This document shows positions 7,584 through 13,606 of a DNA stretch of 64,000 bases, piece after piece. Both the position numbers and the translations under genes were made by a program. The stretch comes from Burkholderiaceae bacterium (GTDB taxonomy: Bacteria; Pseudomonadota; Gammaproteobacteria; Burkholderiales; Burkholderiaceae_C), in assembly GCA_024235955.1 (NCBI GenBank), contig JACKLJ010000003.1, positions 248,001-312,000 of the forward strand. Reading direction: 5' to 3'. The notes below the pieces were generated by a model, which saw only the letters and a list, made by a program, of their open reading frames with translations, made no database searches and was not told the origin of the DNA. The number at the start of each line of letters is the position of its first letter. Position 1 is the stretch's first letter.

Positions 7584-8147
7584 CTAGTGCCTTGCTTCCT
7601 TGCGCGCCGCAAAGCTGGCGCGGCGCTGCTCCATCTCCTGGTCGGCCTTGGTCAGCGCGTCGGCGTCGATCTGGGCGCGCGCCTCGGGGTAGGCGAGCGA
7701 TTCTTCCAGCATCAGGTGGTCCAGACACAGCTGGCTGAACACCTGCACCATCTGCTGCACCAGCTCCGGCTCGATCCAGTGGTTGCCGTTCACCACGGCT
7801 GAAAGGTGCGGGCCCAGCTCCAGCCAGTTCTGCTCGATCCAGCCGTGGTCCTGGCGCAGGCGCTCGGTCACCTCGACCACGTGCGCGTCGCTGCTGGCCA
7901 GCAGCGGCGGGAACACATGCTTTTCTTCGTCCAGGTGGTGCTGGCGCGCCACCGTGTCGAACCACTCGATGGTCCGGGCCAGCTGCTCGCGGTCGTGCGG
8001 CTCCATCTGGTCTTCCGCAAACGCTTCCACCACGCGGTTCAGGTGGATCAGCTCCAGCTGCAGGCGCTGGTGCGTTTCGTCCAGGAACTGGAACAACGCG
8101 CCCTCGGGGGCCCGGGCGGTACGGGGTGTGTCAGCCTTGGGGGACAT
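7584..8147 (-). CDS. Hemerythrin-domain protein
   Basis: The start is ATG 8147, with GGAAAGGAG six bases upstream, rather than the ATG seven codons earlier. The 187-residue cytosolic protein holds a hemerythrin four-helix bundle with likely diiron ligands H26, H71/E75 (HHLDEEKHVFPPL), H101 and H144/E148 (DHLMLEES). Hemerythrins bind O2, NO or iron; bacterial single-domain forms often act in oxygen or nitrosative stress. The extended C-terminal helix is Lys/Arg/Glu-rich. It is transcribed alone from a strong promoter with an embedded palindrome (8207-8235). Substrate and role cannot be read from the sequence. Confidence 0.88.
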   Translation of the reverse strand: MSPKADTPRTARAPEGALFQFLDETHQRLQLELIHLNRVVEAFAEDQMEPHDREQLARTIEWFDTVARQHHLDEEKHVFPPLLASSDAHVVEVTERLRQDHGWIEQNWLELGPHLSAVVNGNHWIEPELVQQMVQVFSQLCLDHLMLEESLAYPEARAQIDADALTKADQEMEQRRASFAARKEARH

Positions 8148-8206
8148 GGCATGCTCCTTTCCGTGCATCGAGCGGCGCGACGCCGGATGGCATCGCTGCC
8201 CAAACC

Positions 8207-8235
8207 ATTATGTTGCGTCGCAACAGCTTTGTCGA
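8207..8235 (-). promoter_or_regulatory. Sigma70 promoter with operator palindrome for the hemerythrin gene
   Basis: On the minus strand TCGACA (8235-8230) and CATAAT (8212-8207) are 17 bases apart, each one mismatch from consensus. A perfect palindrome GTTGCG-T-CGCAAC (8212-8224) sits between the two boxes, where a regulator would block or remodel the promoter. Confidence 0.6.
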
Positions 8236-8298
8236 TGCAGGCCAGCGCCCTGCTCGGGTATTGCCGCGCGCGCCGTCAGCGGGGTGTCAGACGCACGC

Positions 8299-8362
8299 CT
8301 TGTTTCAATGCCAAATGTGGCTGCAGCCGGCAATTGGCGGGCGCAGGCAGCTATCTTGTTGA
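8299..8362 (+). repeat. Dispersed 60-bp element, core GCGCAGGCAGCTAT
   Basis: The core is at 8341-8354, followed by TGATAGCTTTT, 48 bases before the phosphatidylserine decarboxylase start and in its orientation. Confidence 0.8.
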
Positions 8363-8401
8363 TAGCTTTTCCGGTGCTGAGACAATCACTGCATCGAGAC
8401 G

Positions 8402-9280
8402 ATGCAGCCCATGCCCAGCACCACCCCGCCCACAGCCGAACGCCTGGCCGTGCTCGCGCAGCACCTGCTGCCCAAGCGCGCGCTCACGCAGCTGGCCGGC
8501 GCCTTTGCGCGCGCCGAGCTGGGCGGCATCACGCACGCCGCCATCCGCCGCTTCATCGCCCGCTACGGCGTCGACATGGCCGAAGCCGCCGACCCGCACG
8601 TAGAAAGCTACGCCAGCTTCAACGACTTCTTCACCCGCGCGCTGCGCCAAGGCGTGCGCCCGCTGGCCGATGCCGACTATGTATGCCCGGTGGACGGCGC
8701 CATCAGCCAGTTTGGCGCCATCGAGCGCGGGCAGATCTTCCAGGCCAAGGGCCACAGCTACAGCGCCACCGCCCTGCTGGCCGGCGACGCGCCGCTGGCC
8801 GCCGAGTTCGAGAACGGCCAGTTCGCCACCCTGTACCTCAGCCCGCGCGACTACCACCGCATCCACATGCCCTGCGCCGGCCGCCTGCAGCGCATGGTCT
8901 ACGTGCCGGGCGAGCTGTTCAGCGTCAATCCCGCCACCGCGCGCGGCGTGCCGGGGCTGTTTGCCCGCAACGAGCGCGTGGTCTGTGTGTTCGACACCGC
9001 GCGCGGCCCCATGGTGCTGGTGCTGGTGGGCGCCACCATCGTCGGCAGCATGGCCACCGTATGGCACGGCGTGGTCAACCCGCCGCGGCCCGGCGCCATC
9101 CGCCGGTTTGACTACGCCAACCAGCCAATCGATCTGGCCCGCGGCGCCGAGATGGGGCGCTTTCTGCTCGGCTCCACCGTGGTGCTGCTGTGGCCGCACG
9201 GCACGCTCAAATTCAACCCTGCCTGGGCGCCCGGCGGCGCCGTGCGCATGGGCCAGGCCATGGGCAAGGCGCTGGGGTGA
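8402..9280 (+). CDS. psd: Phosphatidylserine decarboxylase proenzyme
   Basis: This membrane-associated enzyme makes phosphatidylethanolamine from phosphatidylserine. The proenzyme self-cleaves within the LGST motif (residues 256-259, FLLGSTVVLLWP), turning the serine into the pyruvoyl cofactor of the alpha chain. The 292-residue length and motifs fit the bacterial type I enzyme: YASFNDFFTRALR, CPVDGAISQFG with the catalytic Asp (D98), and SPRDYHRIHMP with the His of the self-cleavage triad. Two starts are possible, ATG 8402 and ATG 8411; neither has a strong Shine-Dalgarno, and I keep the longer. Upstream is a dispersed repeat; downstream lies a palindromic REP-like hairpin that may terminate the transcript. 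Confidence 0.93.
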   Translation: MQPMPSTTPPTAERLAVLAQHLLPKRALTQLAGAFARAELGGITHAAIRRFIARYGVDMAEAADPHVESYASFNDFFTRALRQGVRPLADADYVCPVDGAISQFGAIERGQIFQAKGHSYSATALLAGDAPLAAEFENGQFATLYLSPRDYHRIHMPCAGRLQRMVYVPGELFSVNPATARGVPGLFARNERVVCVFDTARGPMVLVLVGATIVGSMATVWHGVVNPPRPGAIRRFDYANQPIDLARGAEMGRFLLGSTVVLLWPHGTLKFNPAWAPGGAVRMGQAMGKALG

Positions 9281-9313
9281 TCTGCCTGCCGATGAGCGCC
9301 CAGTTCACACCAA

Positions 9314-9378
9314 CCGTTCGGGCTGAGCCCGTCGAAGCCCCGCGCCGCGCCGCGCTTCGACAGGCTCAGCGCGAACGG
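9314..9378. repeat. Palindromic REP-like repeat (TTCGACAGGCTCAG type)
   Basis: Arms CCGTTCGGGCTGAGCCCGTC (from 9314) and GACAGGCTCAGCGCGAACGG (ending 9378) are nearly complementary around a CGCGCCGCGC centre. It lies 33 bases after psd and can form a long hairpin. Confidence 0.7.
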
Positions 9379-9412
9379 GCTTCCACACCGGCCCAACCGG
9401 CGCCACAGAAAT

Positions 9413-9480
9413 CATGAATGAAATCGCCCTCCAGACCAGGCATGGCGGGCGCAGCCAGCTATTGATTTTGTAGAAAACGG
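9413..9480 (+). repeat. Dispersed 60-bp element, core GCGCAGCCAGCTAT
   Basis: One of the most complete copies (TGAAATCGCCCTCCAGACC, then the core at 9449-9462, then TGATTTTGTAG). It ends 12 bases before the purT ATG and is in its orientation. Confidence 0.8.
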
Positions 9481-9491
9481 AGCTTTCAACC

Positions 9492-10724
9492 ATGACCACT
9501 CTGGGAACGCCCCTCAGCCCTTCGGCCACCCGCGTCATGCTGCTCGGCAGCGGCGAGCTGGGCAAGGAAGTGCTCATCGCCCTGCAGCGCCTGGGCGTCG
9601 AGACCATCGCGGTGGACCGCTACGACAACGCCCCTGGCCAGCAGGTGGCGCACCACGCGCACACCATCGCCATGAGCGACCCGCAGGCCCTGCGCGCGCT
9701 GATCGAGCGCGAGAAACCCATGCTCGTCGTGCCCGAGATCGAGGCCATCGCCACCCCCGAGCTGCAGGCGCTGGAGGCCGAAGGCGTGGTCAGGGTCATC
9801 CCCACCGCCCGCGCCGCGCGCCTGACCATGGACCGCGAAGGCATCCGCCGCCTCGCCGCCGAAACCCTGGGCCTGCCCACCAGCCCCTACCAGTTCTGCG
9901 ATTCGCTGGCCGAGCTGCAGGCCGCGATAGACGGGGGCATCGGCTACCCCTGCATCGTCAAACCCGTGATGAGCAGCAGCGGCAAGGGCCAGAGCAAGAT
10001 CGACGGCCCCGCGGATGTGCAGAAGGCGTGGGATTACGCCATGGCCGGCGGCCGCGTCAGCCACGGCCGCGTCATCGTCGAAGGCTTCATCGATTTCGAC
10101 TACGAGATCACCCTGCTCACCGTGCGCGCCATGGGTGCCGGCGGCCAGGTGCAGACCCACTTCTGCGAGCCCATCGGCCACATCCAGGTCAGCGGCGACT
10201 ACGTGGAAAGCTGGCAACCCCACCCCATGAGCCCCGCCGCGCTGGCCGAGGCGCAACGCATCGCCAAGGCCGTGACGGATGACCTGGGCATGGGGCTGGA
10301 CGGCACCCCCAGCGGCATGGGCCTGTTCGGCGTGGAGCTGTTCGTCAAGGGCGACAAGGTCTGGTTCAGCGAAGTCAGCCCCCGCCCGCACGATACCGGC
10401 ATGGTCACCATGATCACCCAGTGGCAGAGCGAGTTCGAGCTGCACGCCCGCGCCATCCTCGGCCTGCCCGTGGACACCACCCTCAAAACCCCCGGCGCCA
10501 GCGCCGTCATCTACGGCGGCGTGGACGCGCAAGGCATCGTTTTCGAAGGCGTTGAGCAGGCCCTGGCCGTGCCCGGCACCGACCTGCGCCTCTTCGGCAA
10601 ACCCGAAAGCTTCACCAAACGCCGCATGGGCGTGGCGCTGGCGCGGGATGGGGATGTGGAGAAGGCGAGGGAAAAGGCGAGGGAGGCGGCTTCGAGGGTT
10701 AAGCCAGGGTGGGCGGCAGGATAG
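9492..10724 (+). CDS. purT: Formate-dependent phosphoribosylglycinamide formyltransferase
   Basis: PurT makes formylglycinamide ribonucleotide from GAR, formate and ATP in purine synthesis, bypassing the folate-dependent PurN step. The 410-residue length is typical. The N-terminal domain has MLLGSGELGKEVLIALQRLG and the VVPEIEAIAT loop. The ATP-grasp domain shows YPCIVKPVMSSSGKGQS and VIVEGFIDFDYEITLLT, and WFSEVSPRPHDTGMVTM carries metal ligands. The C-terminal domain includes SAVIYGG and RRMGVALA. The reading frame is intact and the last 20 codons are Lys/Arg/Glu-rich. It is flanked upstream by a dispersed repeat and downstream by the integron cassette island, which starts about 230 bases after its stop. 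Confidence 0.95.
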   Translation: MTTLGTPLSPSATRVMLLGSGELGKEVLIALQRLGVETIAVDRYDNAPGQQVAHHAHTIAMSDPQALRALIEREKPMLVVPEIEAIATPELQALEAEGVVRVIPTARAARLTMDREGIRRLAAETLGLPTSPYQFCDSLAELQAAIDGGIGYPCIVKPVMSSSGKGQSKIDGPADVQKAWDYAMAGGRVSHGRVIVEGFIDFDYEITLLTVRAMGAGGQVQTHFCEPIGHIQVSGDYVESWQPHPMSPAALAEAQRIAKAVTDDLGMGLDGTPSGMGLFGVELFVKGDKVWFSEVSPRPHDTGMVTMITQWQSEFELHARAILGLPVDTTLKTPGASAVIYGGVDAQGIVFEGVEQALAVPGTDLRLFGKPESFTKRRMGVALARDGDVEKAREKAREAASRVKPGWAAG

Positions 10725-10923
10725 GCCAAGCGGTAATGGTCGGCTGCGACCCGTAATGGCCCTTCGGGCCACTGAGAACGCAATGACCTGCCGATCAACA
10801 AGGTTGCCGGGTTTCGCGGGTTACATATACCTGTATAAATATCAGGCGTTCACGCGCAAATGGTTGATCTGATTGCACTTTCGGAGGAATGACGTGACCA
10901 GAATATCCCGCACCGTCCAGCTT

Positions 10924-10958
10924 ATCCCGCAGGTTTTGCGGGATACATTACGTTAGAC
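10924..10958 (+). other. Left boundary of the cassette island: hairpin and GTTAGAC core site
   Basis: GTTAGAC (10952-10958) fits the GTTRRRY core at which integron integrases join cassettes. Just before it lies a perfect 9-base stem TATCCCGCA / TGCGGGATA (10924-10932 and 10938-10946). No RYYYAAC partner and no integrase are visible upstream, so this may be an attI, a secondary target or a worn attC. Confidence 0.5.
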
Positions 10959-10971
10959 CTCACGAAGCGCC

Positions 10972-11337
10972 ATGGATCTTCAAGCGACCATCAGTACGTC
11001 TTGCCGTGAGCTGGAGGCTACCGCGGCGATGATGGGGGTGAACTTGAAGGTCGATCCAGACTCGGTGGGCGACCTGGAAGAGGTACTTCTTGCACTGCGT
11101 GAGCTGCAGCCCGACGAGAGTGCGATGACTGGAGCCACCTTCATGGTCGGCGCTTACCTCGGGGAGATTCTCCGCACCATGAGAGGTGGCGTTTGGCGCC
11201 GCTCCGCTGAGGGCGACCTCCTGTTGGAAATCGCTGGTACGACGTATGCTCCGGTGGAGAAGGTGCGGAAATTCGCTGCTAATCCAGATGGAGGGGACGG
11301 TCTTGGCTTCTATGTGTCTGCCGCTCTGGCCCGGTGA
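10972..11337 (+). CDS. Integron cassette protein 1, unknown function
   Basis: A 121-residue acidic cytosolic protein; the ATG is 14 bases after the GTTAGAC cassette boundary and the stop TGA (11335-11337) is one base before the attC. This tight packing is typical of mobile cassettes. The N-terminal half is helical and rich in Glu/Leu (SVGDLEEVLLALRELQPDES). The centre reads MVGAYLGEILRTMRGGVW, a GxYLGExxR...GGxW pattern seen in several uncharacterised families, followed by a short beta region (LLLEIAGTTYAPVEKV). It has one cysteine, no signal peptide and no membrane segment. Base composition is less GC-rich than flanking genes, consistent with transfer. I do not assign a function. No clear ribosome-binding box is present; translation may depend on an external promoter. 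Confidence 0.65.
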   Translation: MDLQATISTSCRELEATAAMMGVNLKVDPDSVGDLEEVLLALRELQPDESAMTGATFMVGAYLGEILRTMRGGVWRRSAEGDLLLEIAGTTYAPVEKVRKFAANPDGGDGLGFYVSAALAR

Positions 11338-11338
11338 G

Positions 11339-11452
11339 GTCTAACAGGTCGTTCGACGCGGACACGCAGCGGCAAGGCGCCGCAAGCCGTGCGCGTGAGC
11401 ATACGTCTTGCGGCGCCTTGCCGCTGCGTGCCGGTCAACTCCGACGTTAGGC
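11339..11452 (+). other. attC recombination site of cassette 1
   Basis: The 114-base site starts with GTCTAAC (R box, RYYYAAC) and ends with GTTAGGC (GTTRRRY). Inside are TTCGACGCGGAC and GTCAACTCCGAC, the paired L-type boxes with the usual extrahelical offset. Between them lies a perfect 24-base stem (11363-11386 with 11407-11430) around a 20-base loop. All features of a folded attC are present. Confidence 0.92.
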
Positions 11453-11468
11453 TGCACAAGCCCGCCGA

Positions 11469-11873
11469 ATGCCCATGCAACGCGCTACTGTCCCGGTATT
11501 TCTGCTCTCGCTACTTCTTTGCCAGTCGGCACTCGCAGGTGCTTGGGGACAGCTTTCTGGCAAGAGCGCCTCTGGTGCGCTCGTCGTTATCACCGACGAA
11601 ACCCGAAGTGGGCTGCCCGCCATCGTCGTCTCTACAGCCAATGGCGATATTGAGTTCCCATTCAAGGGGGCTTGCTCCTTCGAGCTTGAAGCCACCTCTA
11701 GGCCGCCCACGACGTTCTCCTGTTCGCCCACAGGGAAGTCTCCACTTGCCGGCACCACTTACCGACTTCAACGCACAAGCGGGAAGTGCAATGCCATGCA
11801 TTTCCATTGCGTCCAAGGGTGCTCCAATGGACTTGCTCCTACCAGCCTTGTCTATCAGCCATGGGAATGCTGA
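11469..11873 (+). CDS. Integron cassette protein 2, small secreted cysteine-rich protein
   Basis: 134 residues with a clear signal peptide (VPVFLLSLLLCQSALA, cleavage near residue 23). The mature part is about 110 residues with seven cysteines (ACS, SCS, GKC, FHC, QGC, WEC and others), suggesting disulfides in the periplasm or outside. It starts 17 bases after the GTTAGGC boundary and stops 8 bases before the R box of the next attC, so it is the single gene of cassette 2. ATG 11469 and ATG 11475 are both usable. Its composition is less GC-rich than the chromosome. I recognise no family. Secreted or membrane products are common in chromosomal integron cassettes. Confidence 0.65.
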   Translation: MPMQRATVPVFLLSLLLCQSALAGAWGQLSGKSASGALVVITDETRSGLPAIVVSTANGDIEFPFKGACSFELEATSRPPTTFSCSPTGKSPLAGTTYRLQRTSGKCNAMHFHCVQGCSNGLAPTSLVYQPWEC

Positions 11874-11880
11874 GGGTGCA

Positions 11881-11889
11881 GCCTAACCC
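11881..11889 (+). other. Left fragment of attC2 (interrupted)
   Basis: GCCTAAC (11881-11887) is a perfect RYYYAAC R box right after the cassette 2 gene, and two further bases (CC) complete the fragment before the IS. Its other part lies at 13346-13429. Joining the two gives a 25-base segment that aligns without gaps to the start of attC1. Confidence 0.85.
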
Positions 11890-11908
11890 TTCGTATATGG
11901 ACTCCCCC

Positions 11909-12170
11909 TCAACGGCAAGGGACTGACCGATTGGGGACCATTGGGTAGAGCACCTGCAGTCGTATATCCGGCATCTGATGTGGGATCGTCAATGTCCCGT
12001 GCCGACATGGAATCTGCGTTACCGCGTCGCCACACGCTGCAAGCGGCTGCTGAAGAGCCGCAAGAGTTATCGGCGTAGCGCGGTATGGGAGCAACCCGGT
12101 TGGCCATGATGGTCGATCAAACCCGTCGCAAGGTGAGATGGGGTGGGTCAAGAGATCAGCTGAGACGAGA
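11909..12170 (-). ncRNA. Candidate guide (seeker/bridge) RNA region of the IS
   Basis: This 262-base noncoding part lies between the transposase stop and the left inverted repeat. In IS1111-type elements the guide RNA that selects the target is encoded downstream of the transposase, in contrast to IS110 proper, where it is upstream. The 5' side here leaves only 77 bases between start codon and repeat, so the 3' side is the natural place. I have not folded it; the exact ends are not known. Confidence 0.4.
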
Positions 12171-13253
12171 TCAGGCCGGCAGGGCGAAGCTCTGCCGGCT
12201 TTGTTTTTTGGTTAGCCGGGCTGCCTCGTCGAACGGGGCGTGGTCGCGCAGCGCGGCATAGCAGATGCGCGCGAGCTTGTTGGCCAGCGCGCAGGTGGCC
12301 TTGTTGTGGTTGGAGCGGCCCTGCACCTCCAGCGCCCAGCGGCGGATGCCGCAGACCTCCTTGCCGGCGCCCTCGGCCACCTTGGCCGCTCGCAGCACAC
12401 TGCGCGCGCCGTGGGTGAGCAGCATGCGCAGGTAGCGGTCGCCCTTCTTGGAGATGCGGCCCAGGTACCGGCTGGAGCCGGAGCTGTATTCGCGCGGCGT
12501 CAGACCGAACCAGCTGGAGAAGTGGCGCGCATCCTGGAAGTGCGTCACGTCGCCCGAAGTGGCGGCCACCAGGGCGGTGGCGGTGAGCAACCCGATGCCG
12601 GGCACCGACAGCAGCAATGTGCAGGCCGGGCTGTGGCGGGCCACACTGGCGAGTTCGCGCTCGAGCTGGGCGATACGCGCTTCGAGCAGGCGAATCTCTT
12701 CCAGCAGCATGCCGGCGGTGTGGCGGATCAGATCGGGCACGGCCGAGCGCGGGTCGGCCAGCACGCGGCCGATCGTCTCCACGCCGATACGCGCGCCTTG
12801 CGGGATGGTGATGCCGAACTCGCGGCAGAAGCCGCGCAAGGCGTTGATGCGCGAGGTGCGCGTGCCCATCCAGAGCGAGCGGATGCGGTGCAGACCTTGC
12901 AAGGCTTGTTGCTCGACCGACTTCACGCGCACGGGGCGGATGTCGGCAGCGCGGGCGGCTTCGAGCAACGCGGCAGCGTCGGTGGCGTCCGTCTTGTTGC
13001 GCCGCACGTAAGCGCGCACGTACTGGGCGGGCAGCAGGCGAACGGAGATGCCCAGGCCACCCAGCCAGCGCGCCCAGTGGTGGGCCGAGCCGCAGGCTTC
13101 CATGACGACCAGGTCAACAGAGCGATTGGCGAACAAGCGCTCGAACTGCGTGCGCGTCAGGCGCTGGGATTCAACGATGCGCCAATGCTCGTCGGCGACG
13201 GCGATCTGGAAAACCGATTTGGCCAGGTCGACGGCCACGGTAGTAGCATGCAT
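12171..13253 (-). CDS. IS110-family transposase (IS1111 type)
   Basis: The start is ATG 13253 behind GAAAGGAG; 25 upstream codons are in frame but unlikely to be used. The 360-residue protein has an N-terminal RuvC-like DEDD domain with D9 (VAVDLAKSVFQ), E52 (VVMEACGSAH), D89 and D92 (KTDATDAAAL). A coiled-coil-like middle holds LLEEIRLLEARIAQLERELA. The C-terminal transposase-20 domain has SVPGIGLLTATALVA, then FSSWFGLTP and the serine-rich REYSSGSSRYLG with the likely catalytic serine. The frame is intact, so the element may still be active. Such enzymes excise a circle and insert it at a site chosen by a guide RNA. It lies opposite to the cassette genes. Confidence 0.93.
   Translation of the reverse strand: MHATTVAVDLAKSVFQIAVADEHWRIVESQRLTRTQFERLFANRSVDLVVMEACGSAHHWARWLGGLGISVRLLPAQYVRAYVRRNKTDATDAAALLEAARAADIRPVRVKSVEQQALQGLHRIRSLWMGTRTSRINALRGFCREFGITIPQGARIGVETIGRVLADPRSAVPDLIRHTAGMLLEEIRLLEARIAQLERELASVARHSPACTLLLSVPGIGLLTATALVAATSGDVTHFQDARHFSSWFGLTPREYSSGSSRYLGRISKKGDRYLRMLLTHGARSVLRAAKVAEGAGKEVCGIRRWALEVQGRSNHNKATCALANKLARICYAALRDHAPFDEAARLTKKQSRQSFALPA
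12175..12211 (+). terminator. Terminator-like hairpin over the transposase 3' end
   Basis: On the plus strand GCCGGCAG (12175-12182) and CTGCCGGC (12192-12199) form a perfect stem followed by TTTGTTTTTT. It overlaps the last transposase codons and would stop transcripts entering from the cassettes, shielding the transposase from antisense RNA. Confidence 0.5.
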
Positions 13254-13345
13254 CTCGGACTCCTTTCGTTTGATGAAGACCTGATCCCCACGCCAATGAA
13301 GACCAGAGCGCGTTTCTCGCGCAAACAAACGGGGGAGTCCATCCC

Positions 13346-13429
13346 ATCATTCGACACGGACGCCCAGCGGCGACCCTTCGCTTCGCTGAGGTCTTCTTCG
13401 CCGGTCGCCGGTCAACTTCGACGTTGAGC
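13346..13429 (+). other. Right fragment of attC2 (interrupted)
   Basis: It contains TTCGACACGGAC, the arms GGCGACC / GGTCGCC, GTCAACTTCGAC and the terminal GTTGAGC (GTTRRRY) at 13423-13429. It closes cassette 2. No further attC follows before the TetR operator at 13551; the 120 bases between show no gene I can support. Confidence 0.87.
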
Positions 13430-13550
13430 GCCCGCTCTTGGCCGAAAGGCGTTGTTCGGCAGCTGGACTGGAATTGGCTGCGCTCAACCTGAGGTTCTGG
13501 TTGGCCAAGTTCTGAATGCCTGATGAGCGAAGGCGTTCGGCGTAGTGCTT

Positions 13551-13599
13551 GAATTTTGCCAAGCAATCGCTTGGCAAAATTCCAATGGCGCGCTATGCT
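13551..13599 (+). promoter_or_regulatory. TetR operator and promoter of the tetR-carboxylase operon
   Basis: A perfect 14-base inverted repeat, GAATTTTGCCAAGC (13551-13564) and GCTTGGCAAAATTC (13569-13582), has an AATC centre. Its right arm contains TTGGCA (13571), which pairs with TATGCT (13594) at 17-base spacing as a sigma70 promoter. A dimeric repressor here would cover the -35 box. A close copy of the palindrome lies at 31575-31603. Confidence 0.75.
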
Positions 13600-13606
13600 G
13601 CGCCCC

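Larger units (their letters stand above)
11890..13345 (-). mobile_element. IS110-family (IS1111 type) insertion sequence in an attC site
   Basis: The element is 1456 bases. Perfect 12-base inverted repeats ATGGACTCCCCC (11897-11908) and GGGGGAGTCCAT (13331-13342) are subterminal: 7 bases lie outside the left one and 3 outside the right one. This 7/3 layout is the known one for IS1111-type elements. Removing exactly this segment restores an attC that aligns base for base with attC1. No target duplication is seen, as expected. It carries one transposase gene on the minus strand and a longer noncoding stretch on its 3' side. It matches what is known of the IS1111-attC group, which targets cassette recombination sites. 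Confidence 0.9.

Noticed and set aside
10830..10846. LexA-like site CCTGTATAAATATCAGG upstream of the cassettes
   Set aside because: LexA boxes control intI genes and the site looked promising, but the spacing is one base short of CTGT-N8-ACAG and no integrase gene lies nearby.
13347..13577. A 76-residue minus-strand frame over attC2 and the TetR operator
   Set aside because: It overlaps two well-supported noncoding sites and has no ribosome-binding box or recognisable features.
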